A stretch of 64,000 nucleotides of DNA from Nocardioides panzhihuensis (lineage in GTDB: Bacteria > Actinomycetota > Actinomycetes > Propionibacteriales > Nocardioidaceae), in contig NZ_JACBZR010000001.1 of NCBI RefSeq assembly GCF_013408335.1, positions 1,178,001 to 1,242,000 of the forward strand. Reading direction: 5' to 3'. Shown here in pieces: positions 26,454 to 35,390 of the stretch. The notes beneath the pieces were generated by a model. That model had not been told where the DNA came from, made no database searches, and saw only the letters and a program-made list of their open reading frames with translations. The position numbers and the translations under genes were made by a program. Position 1 is the first letter of the stretch. Every line of letters starts with the position of its first letter.

Positions 26454-26731
26454 TAGTCCAGGCCGATGGAGAAGGCGGCTTCCAGGTCGACCTGGGAGTA
26501 GGTGCGGAAGGCGATGTGGGTCTCGGTCTCGAGGACGCCGGGGACCTTGTTGACCTTGTCGGCCACGACCACGGCCACGTCCTCGTGAGCGCGGACGCGC
26601 ACCAGGGCGATGAGGTCGATCTGACCGGTGACGGAGTAGACCTCGCTGACCCCGTCGATGGCGGCCACGGCCTCGGCCACCTCGGGGATCTGGGAGACCT
26701 CGGCATTGATGAAGACGATCGCTGTGATCAC
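26453..26731 (-). CDS. Stand-alone Lrp/AsnC ligand-binding (RAM) domain protein
   Basis: This 92-residue protein contains only the effector-binding domain of Lrp/AsnC regulators: VITAIVFINAEV, then VSEVYSVTGQIDLIALVRV and THIAFRTYSQVDLEAAFSIGLD. There is no helix-turn-helix. Such single-domain proteins form rings that bind amino acids and may partner with full-length regulators. GTG 26731 matches the family N-terminus better than GTG 26740, which would add three residues. Next to trpD and the exonuclease gene, as in many actinomycetes. Confidence 0.88.
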   Translation of the reverse strand: MITAIVFINAEVSQIPEVAEAVAAIDGVSEVYSVTGQIDLIALVRVRAHEDVAVVVADKVNKVPGVLETETHIAFRTYSQVDLEAAFSIGLD

Positions 26732-26754
26732 GCAGGTCACGTTAGCCGATCACA

Positions 26755-28533
26755 CTAGAGGGCTGCTGCCCGGCGGCCCGCGCCCCCGACCGGGCAAGTC
26801 CAGTCGCCCTCGATGTGGGCGAGGCGCACACCGGGGGACTCCAGCCAGCGAAGCACCAGCTCGGTCTCCTCGGCGCTCGCGGCCGGCACCGGGCCGGGCG
26901 CGGCCAGGACCGTCTCCGCGCTGAGCTGGAGGTCGGCGACGTAGGAGTGCGCGTTGGTCTCGCGTGGGATCACCCCGGCCGCCGCGAGCCGGCCGTGACG
27001 GACCACGTGGACCGCCCAGCGGCCGTCGTCCTCCCGCCGGATCGCGGTGAGGTCGGGGAGCCGGGTCAGCGCGCTGAGCCGCTGGGTGCGGGCGGCGGCG
27101 CGCAGGTAGGACGTCAGCCGGTCGCGATGGACGGCAGCCTCCTCGAACCGCTCCTGCTCGGCCAGGCCGGTGAGCCGCTCGGTGACCGTCTCGACGACCT
27201 CGTCGGGCCGGTGGAGGAGGGACTCGCGGACCCGTGAGACCAGGGCCGCGTACGTCTCCGCGGAGACGCTCTGGTCGCACGGGCTCAAACAGCGGTGGAG
27301 CTCGGCGAGGACGCACGGGGTCCGCTTCGGGAGCACGGGGAACCGGTCGGAGCACTGCCGGATCGGGAACGTGTCGTGCAGCGCCTGGAGCGCCTTCTCG
27401 GCGACCTTCCTGGAGCCGAACGGGCCGAGGTAGTCGGCGTCGTCGTCGAGCACCTGCTTGACGAGCGACAGCCTGGGCCACGGCTCCCGGGTGAGCTTGA
27501 CGAAGTGCATCTTCTCCGGGCGTCGCGAGCGGCGGTTGTAGGGCGGCTTGTGCTCGGCGATGAGGCGCAGCTCGCGCACGCCCGCCTCCAGCGCCGTCGC
27601 GCACTCGATGGCCTGCACGGTCGTGGCCAGGCCGACCATCTCGCCCATGCGCGACCGCGTCTCGGAGGCGGTGAAGTAGGTGCGTACGCGGCTCCGCAGG
27701 TCCTTCGAGGTGCCGATGTAGAGCACCCGGCCCTTCTCGTCCTTGAACAGGTAGACGCCGGGGGCGTGCGGCAGGTCCTCGGCCAGGTGACGCTTCTTGC
27801 GCTGGGCGGTGGTGACCTTGGCCGAGAAGACGCTGAGGTCCTCGAGGGTCTGCACCCCGATGTTGCCGAGGCGCTCCATCATCCCGTGGAGGACGTCGAC
27901 GGTCGCGCGGGCGTCGGAGAGGGCACGGTGGTTGGGTGTCGTGGGGGAGCCGAAGACCCGGGCGAGCGAGCCGAGCTTGTGGTTGGGCGACTCGTCGCGG
28001 GTGACCACCCGACGGGCGATCTTCACCGTGTCGAGCACCTCGAACCGCGGCCACGGCCGCTCCTGCTTCGCCGCGAAGTGCTTGAGGAAGCCGACGTCGT
28101 AGGGGGCGTTGTGGGCGACCAGGACACAGCCCTCGGCGAACTCGAGGAACGCCGGCAGCACCGACTCGATGGTGGGGGAGGAGGCGACCATCGAGTTGGT
28201 GATCCCGGTCAGCACGGCGATGGAGGGCGGAATCCCGGTGTGTGGGTTGACGAGGGTCTGGAACTCGCCCAGCACCTCGCCGCCGCGCACCTTCACCGCG
28301 CCGATCTCGGTGATCATCCCGCCGTTGTCGGGGCTGTTGCCGGTGGTCTCGAGGTCGACCACGCAGAAGGTGAGGTCGCGCAGCGGTCTGCCGAGCTCGT
28401 CGAAGCCTCGCTGCGCCTCCCAGGCTCCGGCGACCTGCGCGCTGCGCGCGCTCACTCCCTCGCGCTGGCGGCGAGCGACCGCGCGGGCGCGCATCTCCAG
28501 GCGTGCCTCGCGCACCGCCGGACTACTTCGCAT
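26755..28533 (-). CDS. DEDD exonuclease domain fused to UvrC-like GIY-YIG domain
   Basis: This 592-residue protein joins two nuclease folds. Residues about 50-215 are a DnaQ-like 3'-5' exonuclease: VVDLETTGNSP (DxE), VAHNAPYDVGFL and HRALSDARATVDVL. Residues about 255-340 are a GIY-YIG domain: APGVYLFKDEKGRVLYIGTSKDL as in UvrC, followed by a UvrC-like Cys-containing stretch (LHRCLSPCDQ) and a UvrB-binding-like helix. The C-terminus lacks the UvrC RNase H-type nuclease. It equals M. tuberculosis Rv2191 in order and architecture (from memory). Probable DNA repair role; the exact substrate is not known. Confidence 0.92.
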   Translation of the reverse strand: MRSSPAVREARLEMRARAVARRQREGVSARSAQVAGAWEAQRGFDELGRPLRDLTFCVVDLETTGNSPDNGGMITEIGAVKVRGGEVLGEFQTLVNPHTGIPPSIAVLTGITNSMVASSPTIESVLPAFLEFAEGCVLVAHNAPYDVGFLKHFAAKQERPWPRFEVLDTVKIARRVVTRDESPNHKLGSLARVFGSPTTPNHRALSDARATVDVLHGMMERLGNIGVQTLEDLSVFSAKVTTAQRKKRHLAEDLPHAPGVYLFKDEKGRVLYIGTSKDLRSRVRTYFTASETRSRMGEMVGLATTVQAIECATALEAGVRELRLIAEHKPPYNRRSRRPEKMHFVKLTREPWPRLSLVKQVLDDDADYLGPFGSRKVAEKALQALHDTFPIRQCSDRFPVLPKRTPCVLAELHRCLSPCDQSVSAETYAALVSRVRESLLHRPDEVVETVTERLTGLAEQERFEEAAVHRDRLTSYLRAAARTQRLSALTRLPDLTAIRREDDGRWAVHVVRHGRLAAAGVIPRETNAHSYVADLQLSAETVLAAPGPVPAASAEETELVLRWLESPGVRLAHIEGDWTCPVGGAGRRAAAL

Positions 28534-28579
28534 GCGAACACATTAGCGAGTGCCGCCGACACTCCTTCGCCACTAGGGT

Positions 28580-30508
28580 GTGGGCCACCTGACAGGGGAG
28601 GTGTGGGCGATCGCTGCGAGAAACGGCGGCAACGAGGGCTCCACGGGCGGGAACGAGGAGCGCCCGTGGGCGCGCTGGTTCGCTCGATCGGGCTCGTTGC
28701 AGGTCGAGCCGGCCGAGGCCGGTGAGCAGGCCAGGACGCTGCTGGACGCGGACGGGCTGACTGCGGCGCTGCGGTTCAACGAACGAGTGCTCGACACGCT
28801 GACCGGCGACCTGGCGGGCCTGGTCGAGTACGTCACCGTGCTCGACGGCGCTCAGACCGATGAGGTCCTCAACACCCAGAAGCTGATCGACTACGCCTTC
28901 GCCCGGGTCGCCGCCCAAGGTGCCGACCGGTTCGTGGCCTGGCTCGCGGAGCTGCGTACGCAGGGTCATCCGGCGATCGCGGTCCAGGCCCTGCACGCGT
29001 ACGGTCGGATCGCGGACAGCGACCCGGCCGCCGCGGCGACCTCCCTCGGCTCCGCCGCCGACCGGGTGATCCTGATCGCGGCGGCTGCGCTGCATCGCCC
29101 GCCCGAGGACGCGGCCCGGCTGGCGATCGAGACCGAGCACGATGCCTCGATCGCCTACGCCGTCATCCACGACGTGCTCCGGCAACGCACCGTCCCCGAC
29201 ATCGCCCGGTTCCTCCGGGCCCTGCACCTGCTCGGCGCGACGGCGCTGGTCAACGACACCGTGAAGCAGTTCGCGGCCCCCTCCAGCGGCCGCTCGAACC
29301 TCGACAAGGCGCTGTTGTACGTCGCGCTGGACGCCACCCCGAGGCTCCGTGAGATATCGCTGGACCTGCTCTGGCGCACCCTCGGCGCGATCGGAGACCT
29401 CGGTCGGACGCCGGGTCCCGGCCAGCAGCACGACCTCGTGGCTGCGTTCTGGGCGCTGTGTCCGGGCGGCCGCGTGCTCGAGGACTGGTTCAAGCTGCGC
29501 CTCGACGGCAGGGAGAACGCCGAGGAGGCGCGCGAGCAGGTGGTCCTGCTGCTGCGTGGGAGCCGGGGAGCCGGCCGTGACCGCCTCGTGGCGGCCCTGG
29601 CCGCCGACGCGACTCCGACGAACCTGAAACGCATCTGCGAGACCCTCATGGACGAGGGGAGCGAGGTCGAGGCGGCGTTGCTCGTCCGCGCGCTCGCCCG
29701 CAGCGGCCACATCGAGCGGCTGGGCGACTTCCTCGACCGGTGGTCGTGGGCGCAGCCCTCCGCCGAGACGACACGGAACCTGCTCCACTGGGTCCTCACC
29801 CCGGAGGGCCCGGACCGCGAGCCGATGGGATCCGCCGTCGTCGAGGGCATCGCGACCTATCTCGCCGACGCCCACGGCAAGACGCTTGGTGAGGACCTTC
29901 GACGTCAGGCCGCCACCCTGGTCAGGCTCCGCCCGCCCGAGGAGATCGTGGGCCTGCTCGGCCACGTGCCTTCCCGGGTCGGCAGGCGGGGCCGGTCGGC
30001 CGTGGCCGCCGACGTCGGCTGGAGGCTGGCCGAGGATCTGCTCGTCTACCCGGCGCCGACCGAGGAGAGGTACGTCACCTGGTACGCCGAGTGCCTCGCC
30101 GCCCTGGCGGCGGCCGGCTTCGCCGACGCGGTGCGTACGTCCTGGCACCATCTCGCCGACGAGGCGATCGGCCGGCGAGGCGCCGGGCCGACGATCGCCG
30201 AGGCCGCCCATCGGCTACGCCTGGCTGCGTCCTCGGCGAGCGAGGAGCGCCGCAGGGAGCTGGTCGGCACGGCCGACCGGCTGCTGATCCGCTACCTCGA
30301 CCAGGCGCAGAGCGTCACGCCCACCGACATCGTCGGCATCACGACGCGGCTGCGCCTGCACCGCTACCCGACGGCGAGCCGCGCCGGGGTGCTGCGGCGC
30401 TCGGTGGGGCGATGGCAGGACCGTGCCCGGGTCGACGCCGTCGTGGAGACCCTCGTAGCCGCCGGCCAGGAGGAGGAGGCCGAGTGGGTCAGGTCCGGGT
30501 CGTCGTGA
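28580..30508 (+). CDS. Large conserved hypothetical protein, mostly helical
   Basis: A 642-residue soluble protein I do not recognise. It has no signal peptide, membrane segment, P-loop or catalytic motif. It is rich in Ala, Leu, Arg and Glu and reads as consecutive amphipathic helices in pairs of about 35-45 residues (for example RLAIETEHDASIAYAVIHDV and later DEGSEVEAALLVRALARSGH), suggesting a HEAT- or TPR-like solenoid. Codon use is normal. The GTG 28580 start lacks a good ribosome-binding site; GTG 28601 directly follows GGGGAG and is an alternative. The 3' end overlaps the convergent transporter gene by 20 bp. Confidence 0.75.
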   Translation: MGHLTGEVWAIAARNGGNEGSTGGNEERPWARWFARSGSLQVEPAEAGEQARTLLDADGLTAALRFNERVLDTLTGDLAGLVEYVTVLDGAQTDEVLNTQKLIDYAFARVAAQGADRFVAWLAELRTQGHPAIAVQALHAYGRIADSDPAAAATSLGSAADRVILIAAAALHRPPEDAARLAIETEHDASIAYAVIHDVLRQRTVPDIARFLRALHLLGATALVNDTVKQFAAPSSGRSNLDKALLYVALDATPRLREISLDLLWRTLGAIGDLGRTPGPGQQHDLVAAFWALCPGGRVLEDWFKLRLDGRENAEEAREQVVLLLRGSRGAGRDRLVAALAADATPTNLKRICETLMDEGSEVEAALLVRALARSGHIERLGDFLDRWSWAQPSAETTRNLLHWVLTPEGPDREPMGSAVVEGIATYLADAHGKTLGEDLRRQAATLVRLRPPEEIVGLLGHVPSRVGRRGRSAVAADVGWRLAEDLLVYPAPTEERYVTWYAECLAALAAAGFADAVRTSWHHLADEAIGRRGAGPTIAEAAHRLRLAASSASEERRRELVGTADRLLIRYLDQAQSVTPTDIVGITTRLRLHRYPTASRAGVLRRSVGRWQDRARVDAVVETLVAAGQEEEAEWVRSGSS

Positions 30509-32405
30509 GCCGGGTCTGCCTGAGGTAGCGGCGGCCGGCGCCGACGAGGAGGACGAAGGCACCCGAGGTGACGATCATCACCAGGCCACGCAGGCTCCAC
30601 ACGCTCCAGACGGAGTCGTCGCCGAGCCGGTGACGGACGGCGCTCAGCAGCGTCAGCGCGGCCAGGTAGACCGCGAGCACGACGAACGGACGGTTCGCCG
30701 GATCGCGGGAGAACAGCCGCGCGCCGTGGTTCTTGGCGTCGTACCAGCCCAGGCCGGGGAACCGGAGATGATGGAGCCACGGGAGCACGAGGAGGACGAG
30801 GGATCCCCAGGCGATGACCGCCACGCCCTTCCACACCCGGTCCCAGGCAGACTCGTTGACGACCAGCGCGATGGCGACGAAGGCCGCGTACGCCGCCACG
30901 GGCAGGAGCTGCTGGAGCCCGGTGCGGAGCAGCTCGGAGCGCACCGCCAGGACGACGCAGGTGACCGCGTAGAGGATCAGGATCGGGATCGTGTTGAGCA
31001 CGGCCAGGGTGTGCCAGTCGCCGCCCACCGCCACCAGGACGACCAGGGCGAGCACCAGGTTGACGAGCAGGATCAGCCAGAAGGAGTCGCCTCTGCGGCC
31101 CGGGAGCCGCGATGCCCGCGGCTCGTGCAGGCCGCTGGGGACGTACCTCTCCGCGCTGAGCGTGTAGACCTCGCGGCTGAGGGCGTAGGTGAACACGATG
31201 CCCGAGCCGATCGGGGCGATGATCGCGGCGAGGCGGACCAGCACGACCAGCCAGTCCATCTGCGCTCCGACCAGCGTGGCCGAGTCGGTCAGCCGCGCGT
31301 ACGAGGTGCCGTGCTCGGCCCCGGAGGTCGCCATGTGCTCCGCGTAGACGAGCTGGAGGGCGGAGTAGAGCAGGAACGACCCGACGACCGTGCCGTACAC
31401 CGCCCAGCGCACCCGCCTGGCGACCGCGCGCGGGCCGCCACGGACCTCACCGGTCACGTCCAGGGGCGCCTGGAAGCCGATGTAGGCGTAGATCACGCCG
31501 CTGGTGATCAGTGCGCTCAGCACACCGGTCGTGGTGGGCCCGGGCACCGAGTCCGTGCCGGCGGGACGTCCGGGGACGGCGAGCACCAGGAACACGACGA
31601 GGACCACCGGGAGAGCGATCTTGACCAGGGTCAGGACCGCGTTCGTACGCAGCACGAGCCGTCTGGGCAGCAGGACGAAGCCGATGATCGCGGCGGTCAC
31701 CAGCACCGCCAGGACGGAGCCGGTCCCGGTGAGCCCGTCCGGGCCGGCCAGCGCGGGGACGACCTCGGCCAGCCCGTCGACCGCGGCCGCTGCCTGAGCG
31801 GCCGGGTTGATCGCGTACGAGATCCACAGCGACGCCGCCAGGACGATCACCACCAACGGCCCGAAGGCGTCGTGCGGGTGGAACAGGAGCCCGCCGGTGC
31901 GCTGGGAGATGAGCCCGAACTCGACCATCACGACAGCGATGGTGAGCATGAGCACGCCGCCCGCGGCCCAGCCGAGGAGCGCGGCCTCGCCCAGGCTCTC
32001 GTGGAGGCCGGGGACGGCCAGGAGCCAGCCGGACCCGATGACGCCGCCCGCGGCGAGACCGACGACCTCGACGAGGCTCAGCTTGTCGCCGTCCTCGGCG
32101 GCGCTCTCGCTCGTCTCGTGCTTCTGGGGCTCGGTGCGGGCGGTGCGGGCCTCGACGGTCTCCGCTGGCTGGGGGACACGACCCGAAGGGGCCTGGGGCC
32201 GTTGCAGGACCGCGAACGCGATGCCCGTCAGCACACTTCCGAAGACGGTCAGCCAGAAGATCGGCTCGTGCAGCACCTCACGAAAGCTCAGCGACTTGAG
32301 CCCGTCGAGCTGCAGGGTGCCGTAGATGGCGATCACGAATCCCGCGGCGCACAGGAGCACCCTGGCGATCGCGTTGAGGGCGTGCCGCACGCGCTGGTCT
32401 CCCAC
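30489..32405 (-). CDS. APC-superfamily amino acid/polyamine transporter with N-terminal membrane extension
   Basis: This 638-residue protein has an APC core of about twelve helices beginning near residue 110 (LVEVVGLAAGGVIGSGWLLA is the helix 1 substrate-binding stretch, GxIGxG type). It is preceded by an unusual module: two helices (residues about 10-35 and 48-70) and a polar Glu/Pro linker (about 75-105). An extra pair of helices follows at the C-terminus. Substrate is not predictable. The gene is on the minus strand, alone, and ends inside the 3' end of the helical unknown gene. Confidence 0.88.
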   Translation of the reverse strand: MGDQRVRHALNAIARVLLCAAGFVIAIYGTLQLDGLKSLSFREVLHEPIFWLTVFGSVLTGIAFAVLQRPQAPSGRVPQPAETVEARTARTEPQKHETSESAAEDGDKLSLVEVVGLAAGGVIGSGWLLAVPGLHESLGEAALLGWAAGGVLMLTIAVVMVEFGLISQRTGGLLFHPHDAFGPLVVIVLAASLWISYAINPAAQAAAAVDGLAEVVPALAGPDGLTGTGSVLAVLVTAAIIGFVLLPRRLVLRTNAVLTLVKIALPVVLVVFLVLAVPGRPAGTDSVPGPTTTGVLSALITSGVIYAYIGFQAPLDVTGEVRGGPRAVARRVRWAVYGTVVGSFLLYSALQLVYAEHMATSGAEHGTSYARLTDSATLVGAQMDWLVVLVRLAAIIAPIGSGIVFTYALSREVYTLSAERYVPSGLHEPRASRLPGRRGDSFWLILLVNLVLALVVLVAVGGDWHTLAVLNTIPILILYAVTCVVLAVRSELLRTGLQQLLPVAAYAAFVAIALVVNESAWDRVWKGVAVIAWGSLVLLVLPWLHHLRFPGLGWYDAKNHGARLFSRDPANRPFVVLAVYLAALTLLSAVRHRLGDDSVWSVWSLRGLVMIVTSGAFVLLVGAGRRYLRQTRLTTTRT

Positions 32406-32472
32406 TCCCGGTGATTCGAACGTGCGCAGAACCTATCGAATCAGGTCGGTGCGGCGCAGGAAGCCGGCTGGA

Positions 32473-33738
32473 TCAGGCCAGCAGGGGCGAGAGCGAGGAG
32501 AGCGGGACGGTGCGGGCGCCGGCGCGGCGTACGTCCTTGACGACCTCGGCGTCGTCGGTCGCGACCAGGACGATGCGGCCGGAGGGCTCGGCGTCGACGA
32601 GGTCGCGGATGACGTCGTCGGCGATGACGCCCTCGGGGGAGAAGAGGACCTTGACGCCGCGAGGCGGCACGGCGGTGGGGCGTACGGACGCCGAGTGGGC
32701 GTCGAAGACGACGGTCGTCTCCGCGCCGGTGCGGGCGGCGATCGGCGCGATCCCCCGCAGCAGCCGCAGCCGCTGGGCGTCGAGCGCCGAGTCGGGCCAC
32801 AGGGCCTTGGAGACGTTGTAGCCGTCCACGATCAGCCGGACCCGCGGCATGGCCAGGAACTGCTCGAGGTGAGCGCTGCTGGTCACGCCGACACCGGCGA
32901 CGGCGTCCGCGGAGGCCAGCTCGGACTCCACCCGCTCGCCCGGGGTGCCGGTGACGGGAGGCAGCGCGAGCTCGCGTCGGAGCCCGCCCGCGGCGTCGAG
33001 GAGCGTGTCGAGCAGGAACCGGGCCCGCAGCGAGGCGCCCTCGCGATCCGCCTTGGACGTACGCCGCTCGGCGGCCGCCTCGCGCTCCAGCTTGTCGATC
33101 TGGCTGCGGAGCTGGCGCAGCTGGCGGTCGCGCGCGGCGATCTCGTCCTCGGCGCGGGAGAGCGCCGCGCGGGCGTCGGTCAGCGCCTCGTCCAGTCCCG
33201 TGCCGACCTCACGAGCGGCGGCCCGGGCCTCCCCGAGCTTGCGTCGCAGAGCGGTGTTGTCGGCCTTGAGGTCGTCGATGCGGGCCTTGCGGTCGGCACG
33301 CACCTCACGGATCTCGTCCTCGGCCGCGGTGAGCTTGCCCCGCAGGCGGGCGACCTCGGCGTCGACCGCCGGCACTGCGGCGGCCTCGAGCCGATCCAGG
33401 GCCTCCTTGAGCGAGACCTCCCAGCCGTCGGGACGCACGAGCCAGACGACGGCGGCCGCCTCGGCCGGGTCCTCGGGAAGGACGAGGTCGTCGGGGGAGC
33501 CCTCGGTGACGTACGCCGGGCGCAGCTGGCTCCCGATCTTCTCCCGCACCTCGTCGTCGGCGTCCAGCGCCGAGGCGATCATCGCGCCGCCGGCCTTGGC
33601 GCGCCGGGCGGGTGCGAAGTCGGCGATCCGCTTGAGCGCGGGTGGGAGCCGCGCCACGTCGGGAAGCACCCCGGCCGTGAGCGCGACGATGCGCCCCCGG
33701 ACCGTGTCGGGGAGCGTCGCAAACGCGGAGACCTCCAT
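32473..33738 (-). CDS. NYN-domain (PIN-like RNase/RNA-binding) protein with coiled coil
   Basis: This 421-residue protein has an N-terminal helical region (1-120), a long coiled coil (about 125-230; EVARLRGKLTAAEDEIREVR onward) and a C-terminal NYN domain of the YacP type (about 290-410). The NYN part shows VRLIVDGYNVSKALWPD, TVVFDAHSAS, VIADDVIRDLV and VLVATDDAEVVKDVRR, whose Asp residues form the metal site of this nuclease fold. It probably binds or cleaves RNA. A TACACT hexamer ends six bases before the ATG, consistent with a leaderless mRNA. Confidence 0.9.
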   Translation of the reverse strand: MEVSAFATLPDTVRGRIVALTAGVLPDVARLPPALKRIADFAPARRAKAGGAMIASALDADDEVREKIGSQLRPAYVTEGSPDDLVLPEDPAEAAAVVWLVRPDGWEVSLKEALDRLEAAAVPAVDAEVARLRGKLTAAEDEIREVRADRKARIDDLKADNTALRRKLGEARAAAREVGTGLDEALTDARAALSRAEDEIAARDRQLRQLRSQIDKLEREAAAERRTSKADREGASLRARFLLDTLLDAAGGLRRELALPPVTGTPGERVESELASADAVAGVGVTSSAHLEQFLAMPRVRLIVDGYNVSKALWPDSALDAQRLRLLRGIAPIAARTGAETTVVFDAHSASVRPTAVPPRGVKVLFSPEGVIADDVIRDLVDAEPSGRIVLVATDDAEVVKDVRRAGARTVPLSSLSPLLA

Positions 33739-33744
33739 GGGTCA

Positions 33745-33750
33745 AGTGTA
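33745..33750 (-). promoter_or_regulatory. Probable -10 box, leaderless, for the NYN-domain gene
   Basis: TACACT on the minus strand ends six bases before the ATG at 33738. Confidence 0.45.
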
Positions 33751-33861
33751 GGGACCCCGTCCGCGATCACCGCGTCGAATACTGCGCTGCGATGGTGATG
33801 ACACGCCGCACGCAACCGTACGAAAGCAAAAATGTCGGTGCTCGGTGAGACCGTCACTCAC

Positions 33862-34059
33862 ATGACGACGAGAATCGACTGTGACACCTGCCTGGTGCGG
33901 GGACTGGCGTGCCACGACTGCGTGGTCACGGTCCTGCTGGGGCCGCCCCCGGAACTCACCATCGAGGACGAGGAGCGCCGGGCGCTCGACGTGCTCGCCG
34001 ATGGCGGCCTGGTCCCGCCGCTGCGGATGGTGGCTCTGCCGTTGGTGGAGGGTATGTAG
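33862..34059 (+). CDS. Small conserved Cys-motif protein
   Basis: A 65-residue protein with four cysteines in CDTCLVRGLACHDC (C-x2-C-x6-C-x2-C), followed by VVTVLLG and EERRALDVLADGGLVPPL. The motif suggests a small zinc site. Similar short proteins sit next to the NYN/NlpC-P60 genes in other actinomycetes, from memory, so it is likely real. ATG 33862 gives the family-like start MTTRIDCDTC; the frame is open from 33832. Function unknown. Confidence 0.75.
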   Translation: MTTRIDCDTCLVRGLACHDCVVTVLLGPPPELTIEDEERRALDVLADGGLVPPLRMVALPLVEGM

Positions 34060-34165
34060 CCGAACTTTTGGGCGTGGGTGGTTGGCAGGTGGGGGATGGC
34101 GTCGGCTAGTGTGCGCAGGGAATTGGCGCTCGTGGAAGTGGGTCAACCGGCCCACGCGAGTGCCG

Positions 34166-34346
34166 CGCTCAATCCAGGTCCGCTTCGGGGCGGGCCAGGA
34201 GCCGGGGAACCACACCGGTCGTACGCCGCAACATGGAGTGCGACCACCTGGGGTGTATCCGCCGCGAGGACGATCGGGGAGACCCGGTCGAGGAGCGGTG
34301 GTAGGGCAGGTCGTGCCTGAACCCGTCAGCTCACCCGGTAGGCGTC
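34166..34346 (+). promoter_or_regulatory. ydaO/yuaA-type cyclic di-AMP riboswitch
   Basis: The leader of the NlpC/P60 gene contains the ydaO conserved blocks in order: GCCGGGGAACCAC (34201-34213), GGGGTGTATCC (34250-34260) and AACCCGTCAGCTCACCCGGT (34320-34339), followed by AGGCG. In this class c-di-AMP binding turns expression off, and actinobacterial examples commonly precede cell-wall hydrolase genes. The rest of the 315-bp gap 34060-34374 shows no gene. Boundaries are approximate; a covariance-model search would fix them. Confidence 0.85.
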
Positions 34347-34374
34347 AACGACTACACAAGGAGACCGTCCGCTC

Positions 34375-35367
34375 GTGACACGCGACCGGAAGCGACTCAT
34401 TGCCGGAGCAGCCGGCATCGCCGCCATCGGTGTCGCCGGGATCATTCCCGCAGCGACCCCCGCCCAGGCCGACCCAGACATCGACGACGTTCGTGAGAAG
34501 GTCGACAAGCTCTACACCCAGGCCGAGGCCGCCAACGAGGACTACAGCAACGCCAAGCTGCGGCTGCAGGACATCAAGGACCAGCTCAAGGACCTCAACG
34601 CTGACGAGAAGCGGCAGAGCAAGGAGCTCGACGAGATCCGCGCCGAGCTCCGTGACTCCGTGCTGCGGCAGTTCGAGGGCTCCGACGTCTCCGCCGTCGG
34701 CCAGGTGATCACCTCCGAGGACCCGCAGGAGTTCCTCGCCGGGCTCTCCACCGTCTCGTCCTACAACGCGCTGCAGGCCGACCTGCTGGCTCGGTACAAC
34801 ACCGAGGCAGAGGCCCTCCAGGTGCGCCGCGAGGCCACCGAGGACGCCAAGTCCCAGATGGCCAAGGTCAAGACGACCATGCAGAAGAAGAAGAGCGAGA
34901 TCGACAAGAAGTTCGAAGCCGCTCAGGCCGAGCTCGACGAGCTCGAGGCCGACGAGCTCGAGGAGTTCCAGGCCGCCGGTGCCGGAGCGGGCATCCCCGC
35001 CAACCTGCCGCCGCCCTCGGGCCGTGCCAAGAAGGCTGTCGACTACGCCCTCGCCCAGGTCGGCGACGCCTATGTCTACGGCGCGACCGGCACCGAGTCG
35101 TGGGACTGCTCCGGTCTCACCATGGGTGCTTGGGGTGCGGCCGGTGTCGGGCTCCCGCACTCCTCCTCGGCGCAGTACAGCAGCGGACCCCAGGTGTCGC
35201 GTGACCAGCTCGCCCCCGGCGACCTGGTCTTCTACTACAGCCCGATCAGCCATGTCGGCATCTACATCGGCAACGGCATGATCGTGCACGCGTCCAACCC
35301 GAGCACCGGTGTGAAGGTCTCGCCGATGGACGAGATGCCCTACACGGGCGCTGTCCGTCCGGGCTGA
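34375..35367 (+). CDS. Secreted NlpC/P60 peptidoglycan endopeptidase
   Basis: This 330-residue protein has a signal peptide (LIAGAAGIAAIGVAGIIPA, cleavage after AQA near residue 35), a coiled-coil region (about 40-190) and a C-terminal NlpC/P60 domain (about 215-330). The catalytic Cys is in SWDCSGLT, the His in SHVGIYIG and the polar third residue in MIVHASNP. It cleaves peptide bonds in cell-wall stems. It corresponds to M. tuberculosis Rv2190c by position. AAGGAG at 34358-34363 precedes GTG 34375. Expression is likely set by the c-di-AMP riboswitch. Confidence 0.94.
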   Translation: MTRDRKRLIAGAAGIAAIGVAGIIPAATPAQADPDIDDVREKVDKLYTQAEAANEDYSNAKLRLQDIKDQLKDLNADEKRQSKELDEIRAELRDSVLRQFEGSDVSAVGQVITSEDPQEFLAGLSTVSSYNALQADLLARYNTEAEALQVRREATEDAKSQMAKVKTTMQKKKSEIDKKFEAAQAELDELEADELEEFQAAGAGAGIPANLPPPSGRAKKAVDYALAQVGDAYVYGATGTESWDCSGLTMGAWGAAGVGLPHSSSAQYSSGPQVSRDQLAPGDLVFYYSPISHVGIYIGNGMIVHASNPSTGVKVSPMDEMPYTGAVRPG

Positions 35368-35383
35368 GCCTTCGACAGGCTCA
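35365..35383 (+). terminator. TTCGACA-loop hairpin containing the NlpC/P60 stop codon (REP-like)
   Basis: TGAGCC / GGCTCA around TTCGACA. The unit CCTTCGACAGGCTCAGG is a sequence type seen many times in actinobacterial genomes, from memory, so it may be a dispersed palindrome that also serves as terminator. Confidence 0.6.
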
Positions 35384-35390
35384 GGACCAC

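Noticed and set aside
30630..32414. 594-codon plus-strand frame opposite the APC transporter
   Set aside because: Antisense to a clear twelve-helix transporter; hydrophilic shadow sequence without motifs.
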